The notes beneath the pieces were generated by a model that had not been told where the DNA came from, made no database searches, and was given only the letters and a program-made list of their open reading frames with translations. This document shows, one piece after another, positions 36,823 through 46,893 of a stretch of 64,000 bases of DNA. The DNA is from Arthrobacter sp. PAMC25284. GTDB lineage: Bacteria; Actinomycetota; Actinomycetes; Actinomycetales; Micrococcaceae. Where the stretch lies: NCBI RefSeq assembly GCF_019443425.1, contig NZ_CP080382.1, positions 434,001-498,000 of the forward strand. The letters are read 5' to 3'. The position numbers and the translations under genes were made by a program. Every line of letters begins with the position of its first letter. Positions within the stretch are counted from its first letter, which is position 1.

Positions 36823-39800
36823 ATGAATGTGTTCGCATATTCGAGGGTTCAAGGTCAGGGCCGAGTCTTCGCCGGACCAACCCGCGTAGTCGCAGCAGGG
36901 ACAGCGATGGCGCTGTTAAGTTTTCTCGGACTCACGTCCAGCGTTGTCAGCGCCAATGCGGCGCAGGCGCCCGTCGGCGCCGGATTCACCGTCACGGCAG
37001 CGGACCTGGCCTTCATCCTCAAGCAAATCAAGATTTCCGAAGCGCACGTAGCCAACACAACGTCGGCCACCGGCCCATGCGGGGCGCTGGTGGGAGCGGG
37101 GCCGAACCAAATTCCGAGTCCGCTGGTTTCCCAGGGACTGCGGACGGTGGACGGCTCCTGCAACAACCTCCAGCCGGGCCAGGAGAACTTCGGCGCGGCC
37201 GACCAGACCTTCCCGCGGTTGTCGACTCCCGTATTCCAGGACGCTGAGTTCAGTTCCCCCGCGTTCGGTCCTCCGGGACCAACGTCGTACAAGCAAAAAA
37301 AGGGGTCCGTTTTCGACTCTGAACCCCGCATGATCAGCAACCTGATCGTCGATCAGACGTCGACCAATCCGGCAGCCGTGGCGGCGGCCGGCAACCCGGT
37401 GAGGACCCAGGGAAACACCGGTGTCGTCCCGTGCACAACGGATCCGGAGCCCTTGGCCGCCGAGCCTGTGGCGGGAGTCCCCGAGGGCTGCGTTCCGTCC
37501 CGTCAAACGCTGTTTATCCCGAACGTGACAACCGATGTGGGTCTGTCCCCGCCATATAACTCGCTCTTCACCTTGTTCGGGCAGTTTTTCGACCACGGCG
37601 TCGACCAGACCGTCAAAGGCGGCGGCACCGTGTTCGTTCCGCTGAAATCCGACGATCCGCTCATAGCTGGTCCGGATGGTATCCGCGGCAACGGCGACGA
37701 CCTGCCTGCGCACCTGCAGTTCATGGTGCTGACGCGGGGCCAGAACCAGCCGGGTCCGGACGGCGTCCTGGGAGACGATCCTGCGACGGCCGCCGATGAG
37801 AGCATCGACGATATCCAGAACGCGACTAATACGGACTCACCATGGGTAGACCAGAGCCAGACTTACACTTCCCATGCATCGCACCAGGTGTTCCTGCGTG
37901 AGTACATCAACAACGCCGACGGGAAGCCGGTCTCCACCGGGAAGCTGCTCGGCGGCCCGGCCGGGCCCACCGCAGGAGGCATGGCAACGTGGGAAGGCGT
38001 CAAACTGCAGGCCGAGATCGTCCTGGGCCTGAAGCTAGAAGACGTGGACATCCTGGACATCCCGATGATGGCCGCGGATCCGTACGGCAAGTTCATTCCG
38101 GGCCCGGCCCGCGGCCTGCCGCAGTACGTCACCTCGACCGGCCTGGTGGAAGGCAACAAGGCTGCCCCAGTGCCGGTTCCGGCCAATGTGTTGCACTTCA
38201 ACACACCCTTCATGACGGATATTGCGCACAACGCGAACCCTGGCACGGTGGGGCCGTGCACTACCGGTATCGGTGTTACGCCTCGGGTCCCCACGGGTTG
38301 CCTGACACCCGATGCGGACAACGTTGCGTCGGCGGACTTCGCCAGCCAGCCCGCCGGAACCTACGACGACGAAATGTTGAACGCGCATTTCGCCGCGGGC
38401 GACGGCCGAGTTAACGAAAACATCGGCCTGACGGCGATCCACCAGGTCTTCCACTCTGAGCACGACCGCCTGGTCGACGACATCAAGAATACTCTCACCA
38501 ACGACACGTCGACGTCCGGCACCGCTGCACTGACTGAATGGCATTCGGCCGCGGGCGCCAACGGCTGGAACGGGGAGCGGCTCTTCCAAGCCGCCCGGTT
38601 CATCACGGAAATGGAATACCAGCACCTGGTCTTCGAGGAGTTCGCCCGCAAGATCCAGCCCGCCATCAACCCCTTCCAGCCCTTTGCTTTTGTGCAGACC
38701 GAATTGAATCCGGCGGTCACGGCTGAATTTGCCCATGCCGTTTACCGCTTCGGCCACTCCATGCTGACTGAGACCATCTCGCGCAGGAATGAGGACCGTC
38801 CCGGACCGGACGGCAGGTTCGGTACATCAGACGACATCGGAGGCAGCGCGAACGACATCTCGCTCCTCGAAGGCTTCCTCAACCCGCCGGAATACACCAA
38901 CGGCGGAGATGCAGGGGCTTTGACCTCGGAGGAAGCGGCCGGCAGTGTCATTATGGGAATGTCGGACCAGGTCGGCAATGAACTTGATGAGTTCGTGACC
39001 GATACTCTGCGGAACAAGCTCCTCGGGCTGCCTCTGGATCTTGCGACGATCAACATGACAAGGGCCCGCTCCGAAGGCATCCCGCGGTTGAATGTGCTGC
39101 GGCGGGACATCTTCGCCGCCACCAATGACAGCCAGCTGAAGCCCTACATCAACTGGATCGATTTCGGGGAGAATCTCAAGCACCCGGAGTCCCTGATCAA
39201 CTTTGTGGCGGCGTACGGACGGCACCCGTCAATCACCGGGGCAACAACCCTGGCCGGGAAGCGGGAAGCCGCACGTCTGATTGTCAACCCGGATGTGCTC
39301 AACGGCGACGTCGCCCCGGGCGACGCTGCGGCATTCATGAACAGTATCGACGAATGGGCCAACAGCGGCACGCAATCCACCACGGGTCTGGATAATGTTG
39401 ACCTGTGGGTCGGCGGCCTGGCCGAACGGACAAACCTCTTCGGCGGTCTGCTCGGCAGCACCTTCAACTACGTCTTCGAAAAGCAGTTGACGGATCTCCA
39501 GAACGGTGACCGGTTCTACTATCTTGCCCGCACGCCGGGAATGAACCTTCGAACGCAACTGGAAGGAAACTCCTTCGCCGAACTCATGATGCGCAACACG
39601 AACGTGCACACGCTGAAGGCCGACGCCTTCGCCACGGCGGATTGCAAGTTTGAACTCAAAAACCTGGCCGGAACGTCCGCGGGCTTTGCGTCTTTCGGTA
39701 ACACCGTGGCGGATGATCCGCAGTCAGACTGCAACGAGAAAGCGCTGCTGATCCGCCAGCCCGACGGCACGATCAAGTACCGGGCACGCAACACCGTGGA

Positions 39801-42420
39801 CCCGGCCGGGATCAACGGCCAGGGCGTTTACAACGGCACGGACGGCGTCGACCGGATTTACGGTGGCGTCGACAACGACACCTTCTGGGGTGGTCCAGGC
39901 AACGACATCATCGAGGGCGGCGACGGATCCGATGTCGTCCTGGGAGGGGATGGCAATGACATCATTACCGATCTGGCCGGTGACGACGTCCTGAAGGGCG
40001 GGCCAGGCAATGACGCGATCGAGGCAGGGCCCGGGCTGGACATCATCATGGGCGGTGACGGCAACGACTTTAGCAATGGCGGGGCCAACAGCAATGTGAC
40101 GTTTGCCGGCACCGGTGATGACTTCGTGATCGCCGGACAAGGTGAAGATGCCGTCTTCGGCGACAGCGGCAACGACTGGATCGAGGGCGGAGACCAACCG
40201 GACCTATTGCAGGGAGACAGCGGTAACCTCTTCTTCCTGGATGACTCCCAGCGGCCCGGTCACGACATCCTTATCGGCCAGGGCGGGGACGACGACTACG
40301 ACATGGAAGGCGGCGACGATATCGGTGTGGCCGGTCCCGGCGTCGAAAAGGTGGCCGGCGCTTCCGGCTACGACTGGGAGATCGGCCTGGGGGATCCGCA
40401 ACCGCAGGATGCCGACCTGTCCCTGCCGCTCCCGCCGCTGGGAATCCTTCAGATCGGCGTGCGGGACAGGTTTAATGAGGTCGAAGCGCTCTCCGGCTGG
40501 GACTTCAACGACACTCTTCGCGGCGACAGCCTGGTACCCAGCGCCGTTGGCGGGGGCGGTTTCATCGGGTGTGACGTGCTGGATCAGTCGGGAGTGGACC
40601 GGATTTCCGGACTCGCCGCCATCCTGCCGCCATTGAACACGCCCTTGGCGTCTGTGGTCGCGAACTCGGCTTCGGGCGATTGCCCGCTGCTAAGCGGCAC
40701 CAACGTCTGGGGCGACGGCAACATCCTGCTGGGCGGCTCCGGCAGCGACGTTATCGAAGGACGCGGTGGAAATGACGTCATCGACGGCGACGCTTACCTC
40801 AGCGTGCGGCTGAGTGTCCGGACCAACGCGGCCGACCCGTCCACCGAGATCGGCAGTGCGTCGGTGACCCAACCGGGGCAAAGCGCCATGACCAGCCGGT
40901 ATCTGCGCGACGCAGCTGGCGTCCTGATAGGGAAAACTCTCCAGGAAGCGGTCTTCGCCGGCACCGTAGATCCCGGAAACATTGTGGCTGTCCGTGAGAT
41001 CCTGATGGGCTCCGGTGGACGGGACGTCGCCGAGTTCTCAGATGTCCGGGCAAACTACACCGTCACTACGACCGGTGGGGACGGTACGCTCGGCTCACCG
41101 GGATCTGTCACGACAGTGGCACATAACGGTGGGGGCATCGATGGAACGGATACCCTCCGTAATATCGAATTTCTCAAGTTCTCCGACACCGTGGTTCCCA
41201 ATGCCCCCGTCATTGGCACGGCGACCGCCGGCAACGCGTCGGCAACGGTCAACTGGACAGCCCCGACCGTCGGGGCGGCAGACTCCTTCTCGGTCAAGGT
41301 GCTGGACGTGACGACGAACCCGGCCGGTGTCCAGGTCGGAACGCTGCGAACCGCTCCGGCAGGGGCAACCAGCCTGGCGGTGACCGGTCTGACGAACGGT
41401 TCCCAGTACCGGTTCCAGGTGCTGGCAACCAACGCGCTGGGTGACAGCCCGTTCTCGGCAGTGTCCAACTCAGTGACTCCGGCCGAGGCCGTTACTCCCG
41501 GTGCTCCGACGATCGGGACCGCAACGGCCGGGGATGCTTCGGCTACCCTGACCTGGACGGCGCCCGGCACGGACGGCGGATCGGCGATCACGGGCTACAG
41601 CGTGCGCGCCTTCGCCGGCGCAGTTCTGGCGAAGACGCAGGCCATTGCCGGGAATGTGGGTACCGTCGTCATCACCGGCCTCACCAACGGGACTGCGTAC
41701 ACGTTCGATGTGGCCGCGATCAACGCAGTGGGCACCGGGGCCTTCTCGGCCCGCTCGGCGGCTGTTACTCCGGCAGTGCCGGACACGGTGGCCCCGACGG
41801 TCACGGCCAGGGTCCCCGCTTCGGGCGCCCTCGCGGCCAGCCGGACAGCAAACCTCACGGCGACGTTGAGCGAACCTGTGACCGGGGTGACGGGAACCAA
41901 CTTCCAGCTGCGGCTGGGAACCACGTTGATCCCCGCCGTGGTGTCGTACAACCCGCTGACCCGGGTTGCGACGCTGAATCCGAACGCCACGCTGCTGACG
42001 GACCGTGTGTACACGGCCACTCTCTCGGGAGTCCGTGACGCAGCCGGGAACACTATGACCCCGGTGACCTGGTCCTTCACGACCGGGCCGTCGCCGATCA
42101 TCACTGCAACGACGCCGGCTGCGGGAGCCACCGGGGTGCGGCGTGCGGCCAATGTGACCGCCAGGTTCAGTGAAGCCATCACTGGCTTCAACGTAGCCGG
42201 CAAGGTGAGGGTCGAAAGGGTATCCACCGGGGCGCAGTTCAGTTCCGCGGTGTCGTTCAACGCCGCCACGAGGACGTTGACGATCAACCCGAACGGTCCC
42301 CTGCTCCCGAACACCCAGTACCGGGTCACCATCACCGGTGGCACCACTGGCGTCCGGGATCTGGCGGGCAACCCGCTGACAACCCGGACCTGGACCTTCA
42401 CCACAGGTGCGCGGCTGTAG
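36823..42420 (+). CDS. secreted haem peroxidase with RTX, FnIII and Ig-like domains
   Basis: An 1865-residue extracellular protein. A signal peptide (hydrophobic core ~24-44, cleavage near ANAAQA) leads into an animal-type haem peroxidase domain: distal-His region FTLFGQFFDHGVDQT (near 255), catalytic-Arg region RVNENIGLTAIHQVFHSEHD (near 530), proximal-His YRFGHSML (near 640). RTX Ca-binding repeats (GGxGxDxx type) follow at ~1000-1170, with a short second set near 1300 (GGSGSDVIEGRGGNDVI). Two fibronectin III domains (~1460-1655) and two Big_5 Ig-like domains (~1656-1865) finish it. No sortase motif. It could oxidise Mn(II), phenols or halides; MopA-type Mn oxidases have a similar peroxidase-RTX plan. 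Confidence 0.93.
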   Translation: MNVFAYSRVQGQGRVFAGPTRVVAAGTAMALLSFLGLTSSVVSANAAQAPVGAGFTVTAADLAFILKQIKISEAHVANTTSATGPCGALVGAGPNQIPSPLVSQGLRTVDGSCNNLQPGQENFGAADQTFPRLSTPVFQDAEFSSPAFGPPGPTSYKQKKGSVFDSEPRMISNLIVDQTSTNPAAVAAAGNPVRTQGNTGVVPCTTDPEPLAAEPVAGVPEGCVPSRQTLFIPNVTTDVGLSPPYNSLFTLFGQFFDHGVDQTVKGGGTVFVPLKSDDPLIAGPDGIRGNGDDLPAHLQFMVLTRGQNQPGPDGVLGDDPATAADESIDDIQNATNTDSPWVDQSQTYTSHASHQVFLREYINNADGKPVSTGKLLGGPAGPTAGGMATWEGVKLQAEIVLGLKLEDVDILDIPMMAADPYGKFIPGPARGLPQYVTSTGLVEGNKAAPVPVPANVLHFNTPFMTDIAHNANPGTVGPCTTGIGVTPRVPTGCLTPDADNVASADFASQPAGTYDDEMLNAHFAAGDGRVNENIGLTAIHQVFHSEHDRLVDDIKNTLTNDTSTSGTAALTEWHSAAGANGWNGERLFQAARFITEMEYQHLVFEEFARKIQPAINPFQPFAFVQTELNPAVTAEFAHAVYRFGHSMLTETISRRNEDRPGPDGRFGTSDDIGGSANDISLLEGFLNPPEYTNGGDAGALTSEEAAGSVIMGMSDQVGNELDEFVTDTLRNKLLGLPLDLATINMTRARSEGIPRLNVLRRDIFAATNDSQLKPYINWIDFGENLKHPESLINFVAAYGRHPSITGATTLAGKREAARLIVNPDVLNGDVAPGDAAAFMNSIDEWANSGTQSTTGLDNVDLWVGGLAERTNLFGGLLGSTFNYVFEKQLTDLQNGDRFYYLARTPGMNLRTQLEGNSFAELMMRNTNVHTLKADAFATADCKFELKNLAGTSAGFASFGNTVADDPQSDCNEKALLIRQPDGTIKYRARNTVDPAGINGQGVYNGTDGVDRIYGGVDNDTFWGGPGNDIIEGGDGSDVVLGGDGNDIITDLAGDDVLKGGPGNDAIEAGPGLDIIMGGDGNDFSNGGANSNVTFAGTGDDFVIAGQGEDAVFGDSGNDWIEGGDQPDLLQGDSGNLFFLDDSQRPGHDILIGQGGDDDYDMEGGDDIGVAGPGVEKVAGASGYDWEIGLGDPQPQDADLSLPLPPLGILQIGVRDRFNEVEALSGWDFNDTLRGDSLVPSAVGGGGFIGCDVLDQSGVDRISGLAAILPPLNTPLASVVANSASGDCPLLSGTNVWGDGNILLGGSGSDVIEGRGGNDVIDGDAYLSVRLSVRTNAADPSTEIGSASVTQPGQSAMTSRYLRDAAGVLIGKTLQEAVFAGTVDPGNIVAVREILMGSGGRDVAEFSDVRANYTVTTTGGDGTLGSPGSVTTVAHNGGGIDGTDTLRNIEFLKFSDTVVPNAPVIGTATAGNASATVNWTAPTVGAADSFSVKVLDVTTNPAGVQVGTLRTAPAGATSLAVTGLTNGSQYRFQVLATNALGDSPFSAVSNSVTPAEAVTPGAPTIGTATAGDASATLTWTAPGTDGGSAITGYSVRAFAGAVLAKTQAIAGNVGTVVITGLTNGTAYTFDVAAINAVGTGAFSARSAAVTPAVPDTVAPTVTARVPASGALAASRTANLTATLSEPVTGVTGTNFQLRLGTTLIPAVVSYNPLTRVATLNPNATLLTDRVYTATLSGVRDAAGNTMTPVTWSFTTGPSPIITATTPAAGATGVRRAANVTARFSEAITGFNVAGKVRVERVSTGAQFSSAVSFNAATRTLTINPNGPLLPNTQYRVTITGGTTGVRDLAGNPLTTRTWTFTTGARL

Positions 42421-42429
42421 CAGCATTTT

Positions 42430-42477
42430 GAGATCGCCGGCCGGCGGGTCTGCGCGGACCCGCCTGCCGGCGATCTC
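42430..42477 (+). terminator. large hairpin between peroxidase and oxidase genes
   Basis: A 21-bp stem with one mismatch (42430-42450 with 42457-42477), starting 10 bp after the peroxidase stop. There is no U-tract after it. It may terminate partly, so the multicopper oxidase could be expressed separately or at a lower level. Confidence 0.65.
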
Positions 42478-42535
42478 GTTCCGTCGAAAAATTTATCGAC
42501 ATCGACATAAGTTCAATGCCCCGCATGGAGGGACC

Positions 42536-44267
42536 ATGACCACACGACGAGACATCTTTAGGATGGGAGCCGTCGGCGCCCTCGGCCTGGCCGGCCTTAA
42601 AAAGGGAGACGACGCGACCCCGTCCCCGACTTCATCGACGACCCCGTCTCCGACTCCCACCCCCACAGCACCGCCGCTGACATCCAGTCAACTGGCGACG
42701 AAGAACATGCCCATTCCCTACGCCGCGGTCTTTCGCCGTCCGCCGGAACTGCGGCCCTTCGACACCGGGTTCGACGACGGCGACCCGTCGCGGCCGTATG
42801 AGCGCTATGCGTTGACCCAGCAGCTGGGCCAGGCGCAGTTCGTGCCCGGACTGTCCACCACCGTGGCCGGGTACAACGGTATTTTTCCAGGCCCGACCAT
42901 CCGCGCCACGCAAGGAACCCGGACCGAGATCCGGATCCGCAACGGCTTCCCGACGTTGGGGCCTCATCCACCCAGAGGCGTTTAATACCGTCACGCACCT
43001 GCACGGCTCCGCATCGTTGCCGCAATACGACGGCTACGCCAACGACTTCACCGCTCCCGGCAAGATCAAGAATTACCATTACCCGAACTGGCAGGCGGCC
43101 CGGACCCTCTGGTACCACGACCATAATCATCACGTCACCGCCCAAAATGTGTACTCCGGACTCGCCGCCTTCTATCCGTTGTCGGACGAGTTCGACCGGG
43201 CGCAGCTCCCGCAGGGAGAGTTCGATGTGCCCATCATGATCTCGGATGCCCTCTTTAAAGCGGACGGTTCCCTGGGTTACAACGACAACGACCACAAGGG
43301 ATTGTGGGGCGACATCATCCTCGTCAACGGCGTGCCGTGGCCGACCATGAAGGTCAAGCCGAGGATCTACCGATTCCGGGTCCTCAATGCCTCAATTTCG
43401 CGTTCCTACCGCCCGACCCTTTCCAACGGGGAACCGGTGCACCTCGTGGCGACGGATGGCGGCCTGGTGCCAAAAGTCCAGGCGCTGAAATCGTGGCGGC
43501 ACGGGTCTGCGGAGCGCTACGAAGTCTTGATTGATTTTCGCCGCTACCGGGCCGGGCAGACGGTCGAGTTGCGGAACCTGAGTAACAAGAACAACATCGA
43601 CTTCCGCAATACCGGGAAGATCATGCGGTTCGAAGTGGTGGCCGACTCCGGTCCCGCGGCAGGGTCCATCTCCAGCATCCCGGCCACCTTGGATGACGGC
43701 GGGGCCCGCCATCCCGCCAGGGGCGGAATCGCCACGATGGACCTGACTCCGGACATGGCCGTCGCCAAGCGCGACCTGAAGCTCTTGAGGAAAAACAGTC
43801 AGTGGACCATCAACGGAGTGACGTGGGACGACGTCGAGAAGTCTGGTTTTACCAAACTGTTCAGCAATCCCAAGCCGTATGACGTGGAGCAGTGGACGAT
43901 CATCAATGCCTCCGGCGGCTGGTTCCATCCCGTGCACGTTCACCTGGCGGACTCGAAGATCATTGGGCGCAACACGAATGGTGGGAAGCCCTTTCTCTGG
44001 GAAACTGGACCAAAAGACGTCTTCTATGCTGGCGAGAACGAGTCAATCACCGTGCTGATGCAGTTCAACACCGGTGAGGATGCCGGCGGCCGGTACATGG
44101 TGCACTGCCACAATCTGGTGCACGAGGACCATGACATGATGGTGCAATTCTCCGTCGGCGACCTGCGGAACAACGATCCCGTCACCACTGATCCTCCCGT
44201 CCTGGACATGACCCCTTTTGGATCCTTTCCACCGGCCTACCGGCCGGGTTTTCCCGCGGGGACGTGA
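42536..44267 (+). CDS. Tat-exported multicopper oxidase (frameshifted)
   Basis: Three-domain multicopper oxidase of the CotA/bilirubin-oxidase type, 576 residues. A Tat signal is visible (MTTRRDIFRMGAVGALGLAG), then a Pro/Thr/Ser linker. Copper ligands are complete: VTHLHGS, WYHDHNHH, HPVHVHL and MVHCHNLVHEDHDMM, the last with the type 1 Cys and axial Met. The frame breaks in the GGGGCC at 42958-42963, just before the first ligand box; removing one base restores it. GGAGG precedes the ATG. Paired with the peroxidase, it may oxidise Mn(II) or phenolics outside the cell. Confidence 0.92.
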
Positions 44268-44280
44268 CGTGGGGATCAGA

Positions 44281-45123
44281 ATGAGAGTCGCTGCAGCCGT
44301 AATTCTGCTGACGGCGCTCAGCGCCTGCACTCCCGGTATGCAGGGATCGCCCGGTCCGGCCGCCGGGGCAGAGACGGGTTCAGCAGCCGGCGCAGAGCCT
44401 ATCTCTCTCGAGACGGGAACCGACGTCGGCAATGGCAGACCCACCGTCAGTCACGACGGGCTGATGGTTCGACGTCGGGCGGTCATCGCCGTCCACCCGA
44501 CGCCGGAATTCGATCTCAGGTCTGTCCGCTCATCGCTGGACCAGGCAGCCGCCGGCAACGGCATGGAGCTCTACGAGATTTCACCGGATGTACTGGATCC
44601 GGCCGTCCTGGACCATCTTGTTCCGGAGCTGATCGTGGCCCTTCCGCCGGACGCCGTGCGTGCGGACGCGGAGCAAGTGGCGGAGCGCGCCTTCGGGCCA
44701 GAGGCGTCGTACCCGGGGGTGGAGCACCTCCATGTGGCCTTGGTGCTGGTCCATGATCTTAGATTCACGCTCGCCTCCACGGACCCGGGCGCATTGCTCG
44801 AATTTATCGCAGCCGAAGGAATTCTCTCAGACGCGCTGGGGAACTATGCCACGTCGCTGGAGGGAAGCGCCGTGACGGTCAGTTACACCGGTCCGTTGCT
44901 CAGCGACGCCCTGGTGGAAGCGGTAAGGACAGGGATGGCCCGCAGCGCAGGCGTCACGAGCGGCGACGTCGCCGTGACACCGCGTTCCCCTGCCGGCGAA
45001 GGCGTGGATCTGTCCAAGGAACCGGAACCGGAACCCGAATCAGGGCAGGAGGCCGGCTCCGGGCACTCGGGCAACGACGACCCCGGTCATGAAGACGACT
45101 CGCGCCGCGACCCGGGGACGTGA
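44281..45123 (+). CDS. lipoprotein with acidic His-containing tail
   Basis: A 280-residue predicted lipoprotein: MRVAAAVILLTALSAC has the lipobox LSAC. The middle (about 60-235) is a soluble alpha/beta domain I do not recognise (RRAVIAVHPTPEFDLRSV, GVEHLHVALVLVHDL). The tail is strongly acidic with scattered His (EPEPEPESGQEAGSGHSG, PGHEDDSRRD), a composition that can bind divalent metals. It starts 13 bp after the multicopper oxidase stop, so the two are probably co-transcribed. A GTG at 44269 is an alternative start. Its role with the oxidase is inferred from position. Confidence 0.7.
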   Translation: MRVAAAVILLTALSACTPGMQGSPGPAAGAETGSAAGAEPISLETGTDVGNGRPTVSHDGLMVRRRAVIAVHPTPEFDLRSVRSSLDQAAAGNGMELYEISPDVLDPAVLDHLVPELIVALPPDAVRADAEQVAERAFGPEASYPGVEHLHVALVLVHDLRFTLASTDPGALLEFIAAEGILSDALGNYATSLEGSAVTVSYTGPLLSDALVEAVRTGMARSAGVTSGDVAVTPRSPAGEGVDLSKEPEPEPESGQEAGSGHSGNDDPGHEDDSRRDPGT

Positions 45124-45268
45124 CTTTCGGCCCTAGGTCCGGCCCTTGCCGGAGCGGAAGCTTAGGGTACACAGCGACTCACAGGTCCAACACGGTCCCG
45201 TGCCCGCACCCGGCATAATCCGGGTACCCCCGTGGCCGGACGGTGGCGGGTACCGGCACGGGAGCATC

Positions 45269-46655
45269 ATGACGAAGCACCAGCAGCCCACCCTTCGTTT
45301 CCTCGGAGCCACAGATACCGTCACCGGTTCCCGCTATCTGATCGACTCCGGCGGAAAACGCGTGCTCGTGGACTGCGGGCTGTTCCAGGGTTATAAGCGG
45401 AGCCGCGAGCGCAACCGGGCGCCTTTCCCCGTCCCGCCGCACTCCATCGACGCCGTCGTGTTGACGCACGCGCATCTGGACCACACCGGCTATGTACCGG
45501 CGCTGGTCAGGGACGGATTCGGCGGTCCCGTGTACGCCACAGCCGGCACCACGGATCTCTGCAAGCTTCTCCTCCCGGACAGCGGATACCTTCAGGAGGA
45601 AGAGGCCAGGTACGCCGACCATCGGGGATCCTCCAAACACAGTCCGCCCCTGCCGCTCTATACCGCCGCCGACGCGGTCGCCTCGCTCAATCGTTTTAAG
45701 ATCTGCGGGTTCGACGAGCCATTGGACCTCGGCGGCGGCATGGAACTGACCTTCTTTCCTGCCGGGCACATCCTCGGAGCTGCGCAGGTCCATATCAGGA
45801 TCGGCTCCCAGTCGGTGCATTTCACTGGTGATCTGGGCCGCTCCGATGATCCGTTGATGTTTCCGCCGAGGGCCCCTGGGGAATGTTGGCGTGCTCGTCA
45901 CCGAATCAACGTACGGCAACCGAAAACACTCCACCGTTGATCCGGAGCAACAACTCGGTGAGATCATCACCAGGGTTGCGAAGCGCAATGGCGTAGTGCT
46001 GATCGCCTCGTTTGCCGTTGGCCGGGCGGAGACCCTCATGCTGTACCTCTCCAGGCTCCGCCGCAAGCACGCAATCCCCGACGTTCCGGTGTATTTGAAC
46101 AGCCCTATGGCCATCGATGCCTCCGATATGTATCAGCGCCACCCAGAGGAGCACCGGCTCCCGCCGGAAGACTATGAGGGGATGTACAAGGTTGCCAAGC
46201 TCTCCCGCACCGCGGACGACTCGAAGCTCCTGAATCTCCGGGGCGGCCCCATGGTCATCATCTCCGCAAGCGGCATGCTCACCGGCGGCAGGATCCTGCA
46301 CCACGTGTCGGCGTACGGCCCGGATCCGAAGAACGCCATCATTCTCAGCGGCTACCAGGCCGCCGGCACCCGCGGAGCTGCACTGGCCACCGGGGAGCGG
46401 GACCTCCGGATCTACGGGGACAATGTTCCGATCCGGGCGGAAGTCATCCAAATGGAAAGCCTTTCCGCGCACGCGGATGCCGACGGCATCCTGGCATGGA
46501 TGAGAGCTGCCGGGACCGCGCCGCGCATGACATACATCACCCACGGCGAACAGGATGCCTCCGACGCCTTGCGGTGCCGGATCAAACACGAACTCGGCTG
46601 GCGGGCAAGGGTGCCGGAGCACCTCGAACAGATTTCCCTCGAAGAGCCTCGATGA
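45269..46655 (+). CDS. beta-CASP metallo-beta-lactamase-fold hydrolase (frameshifted)
   Basis: A 461-residue protein of the Ysh1/CPSF-73-like beta-CASP family, probably an RNA-processing nuclease. It has LTHAHLDHTGYVP (metal-site HxHxDH), PAGHILGAAQVHI, HFTGDLG, VLVTESTYGNR, then the beta-CASP half with MVIISASGMLTGGRILHH and LSAHADADGI. The frame breaks before LVTEST, in the GGGCCCC at 45870-45876 or the GGGG at 45878-45881; removing one base restores it. CACGGGAG precedes the ATG at 45269. Confidence 0.88.
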
Positions 46656-46893
46656 CGCCCGGCGCCGACCCACGGCGCCGGATCGAGGAACGTGCCCCTG
46701 CGGAAGCCATCCGCGGCTGAACCCGGAGTCGGCTTCATGAGGCGACCCCATGCGCCGCGATACCTAGCCGGTGAGGGGCTTAAGGCACTACCGTGGGACC
46801 GGACAGCCGGGAACACTGAAGTGTCGGCAGCCGGTCTGTGCCGCCCGGACCGCAAGGTTTAAGGAACACACGACGGAAAGAGCAGGATTCAGC

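Noticed and set aside
39826..40340. Repetitive DNA in the peroxidase gene that resembles a repeat array
   Set aside because: The periodicity is that of RTX codons (GGxGxDxx), with variable DNA. It is not a CRISPR or a mobile repeat. No CRISPR array was seen in the window.
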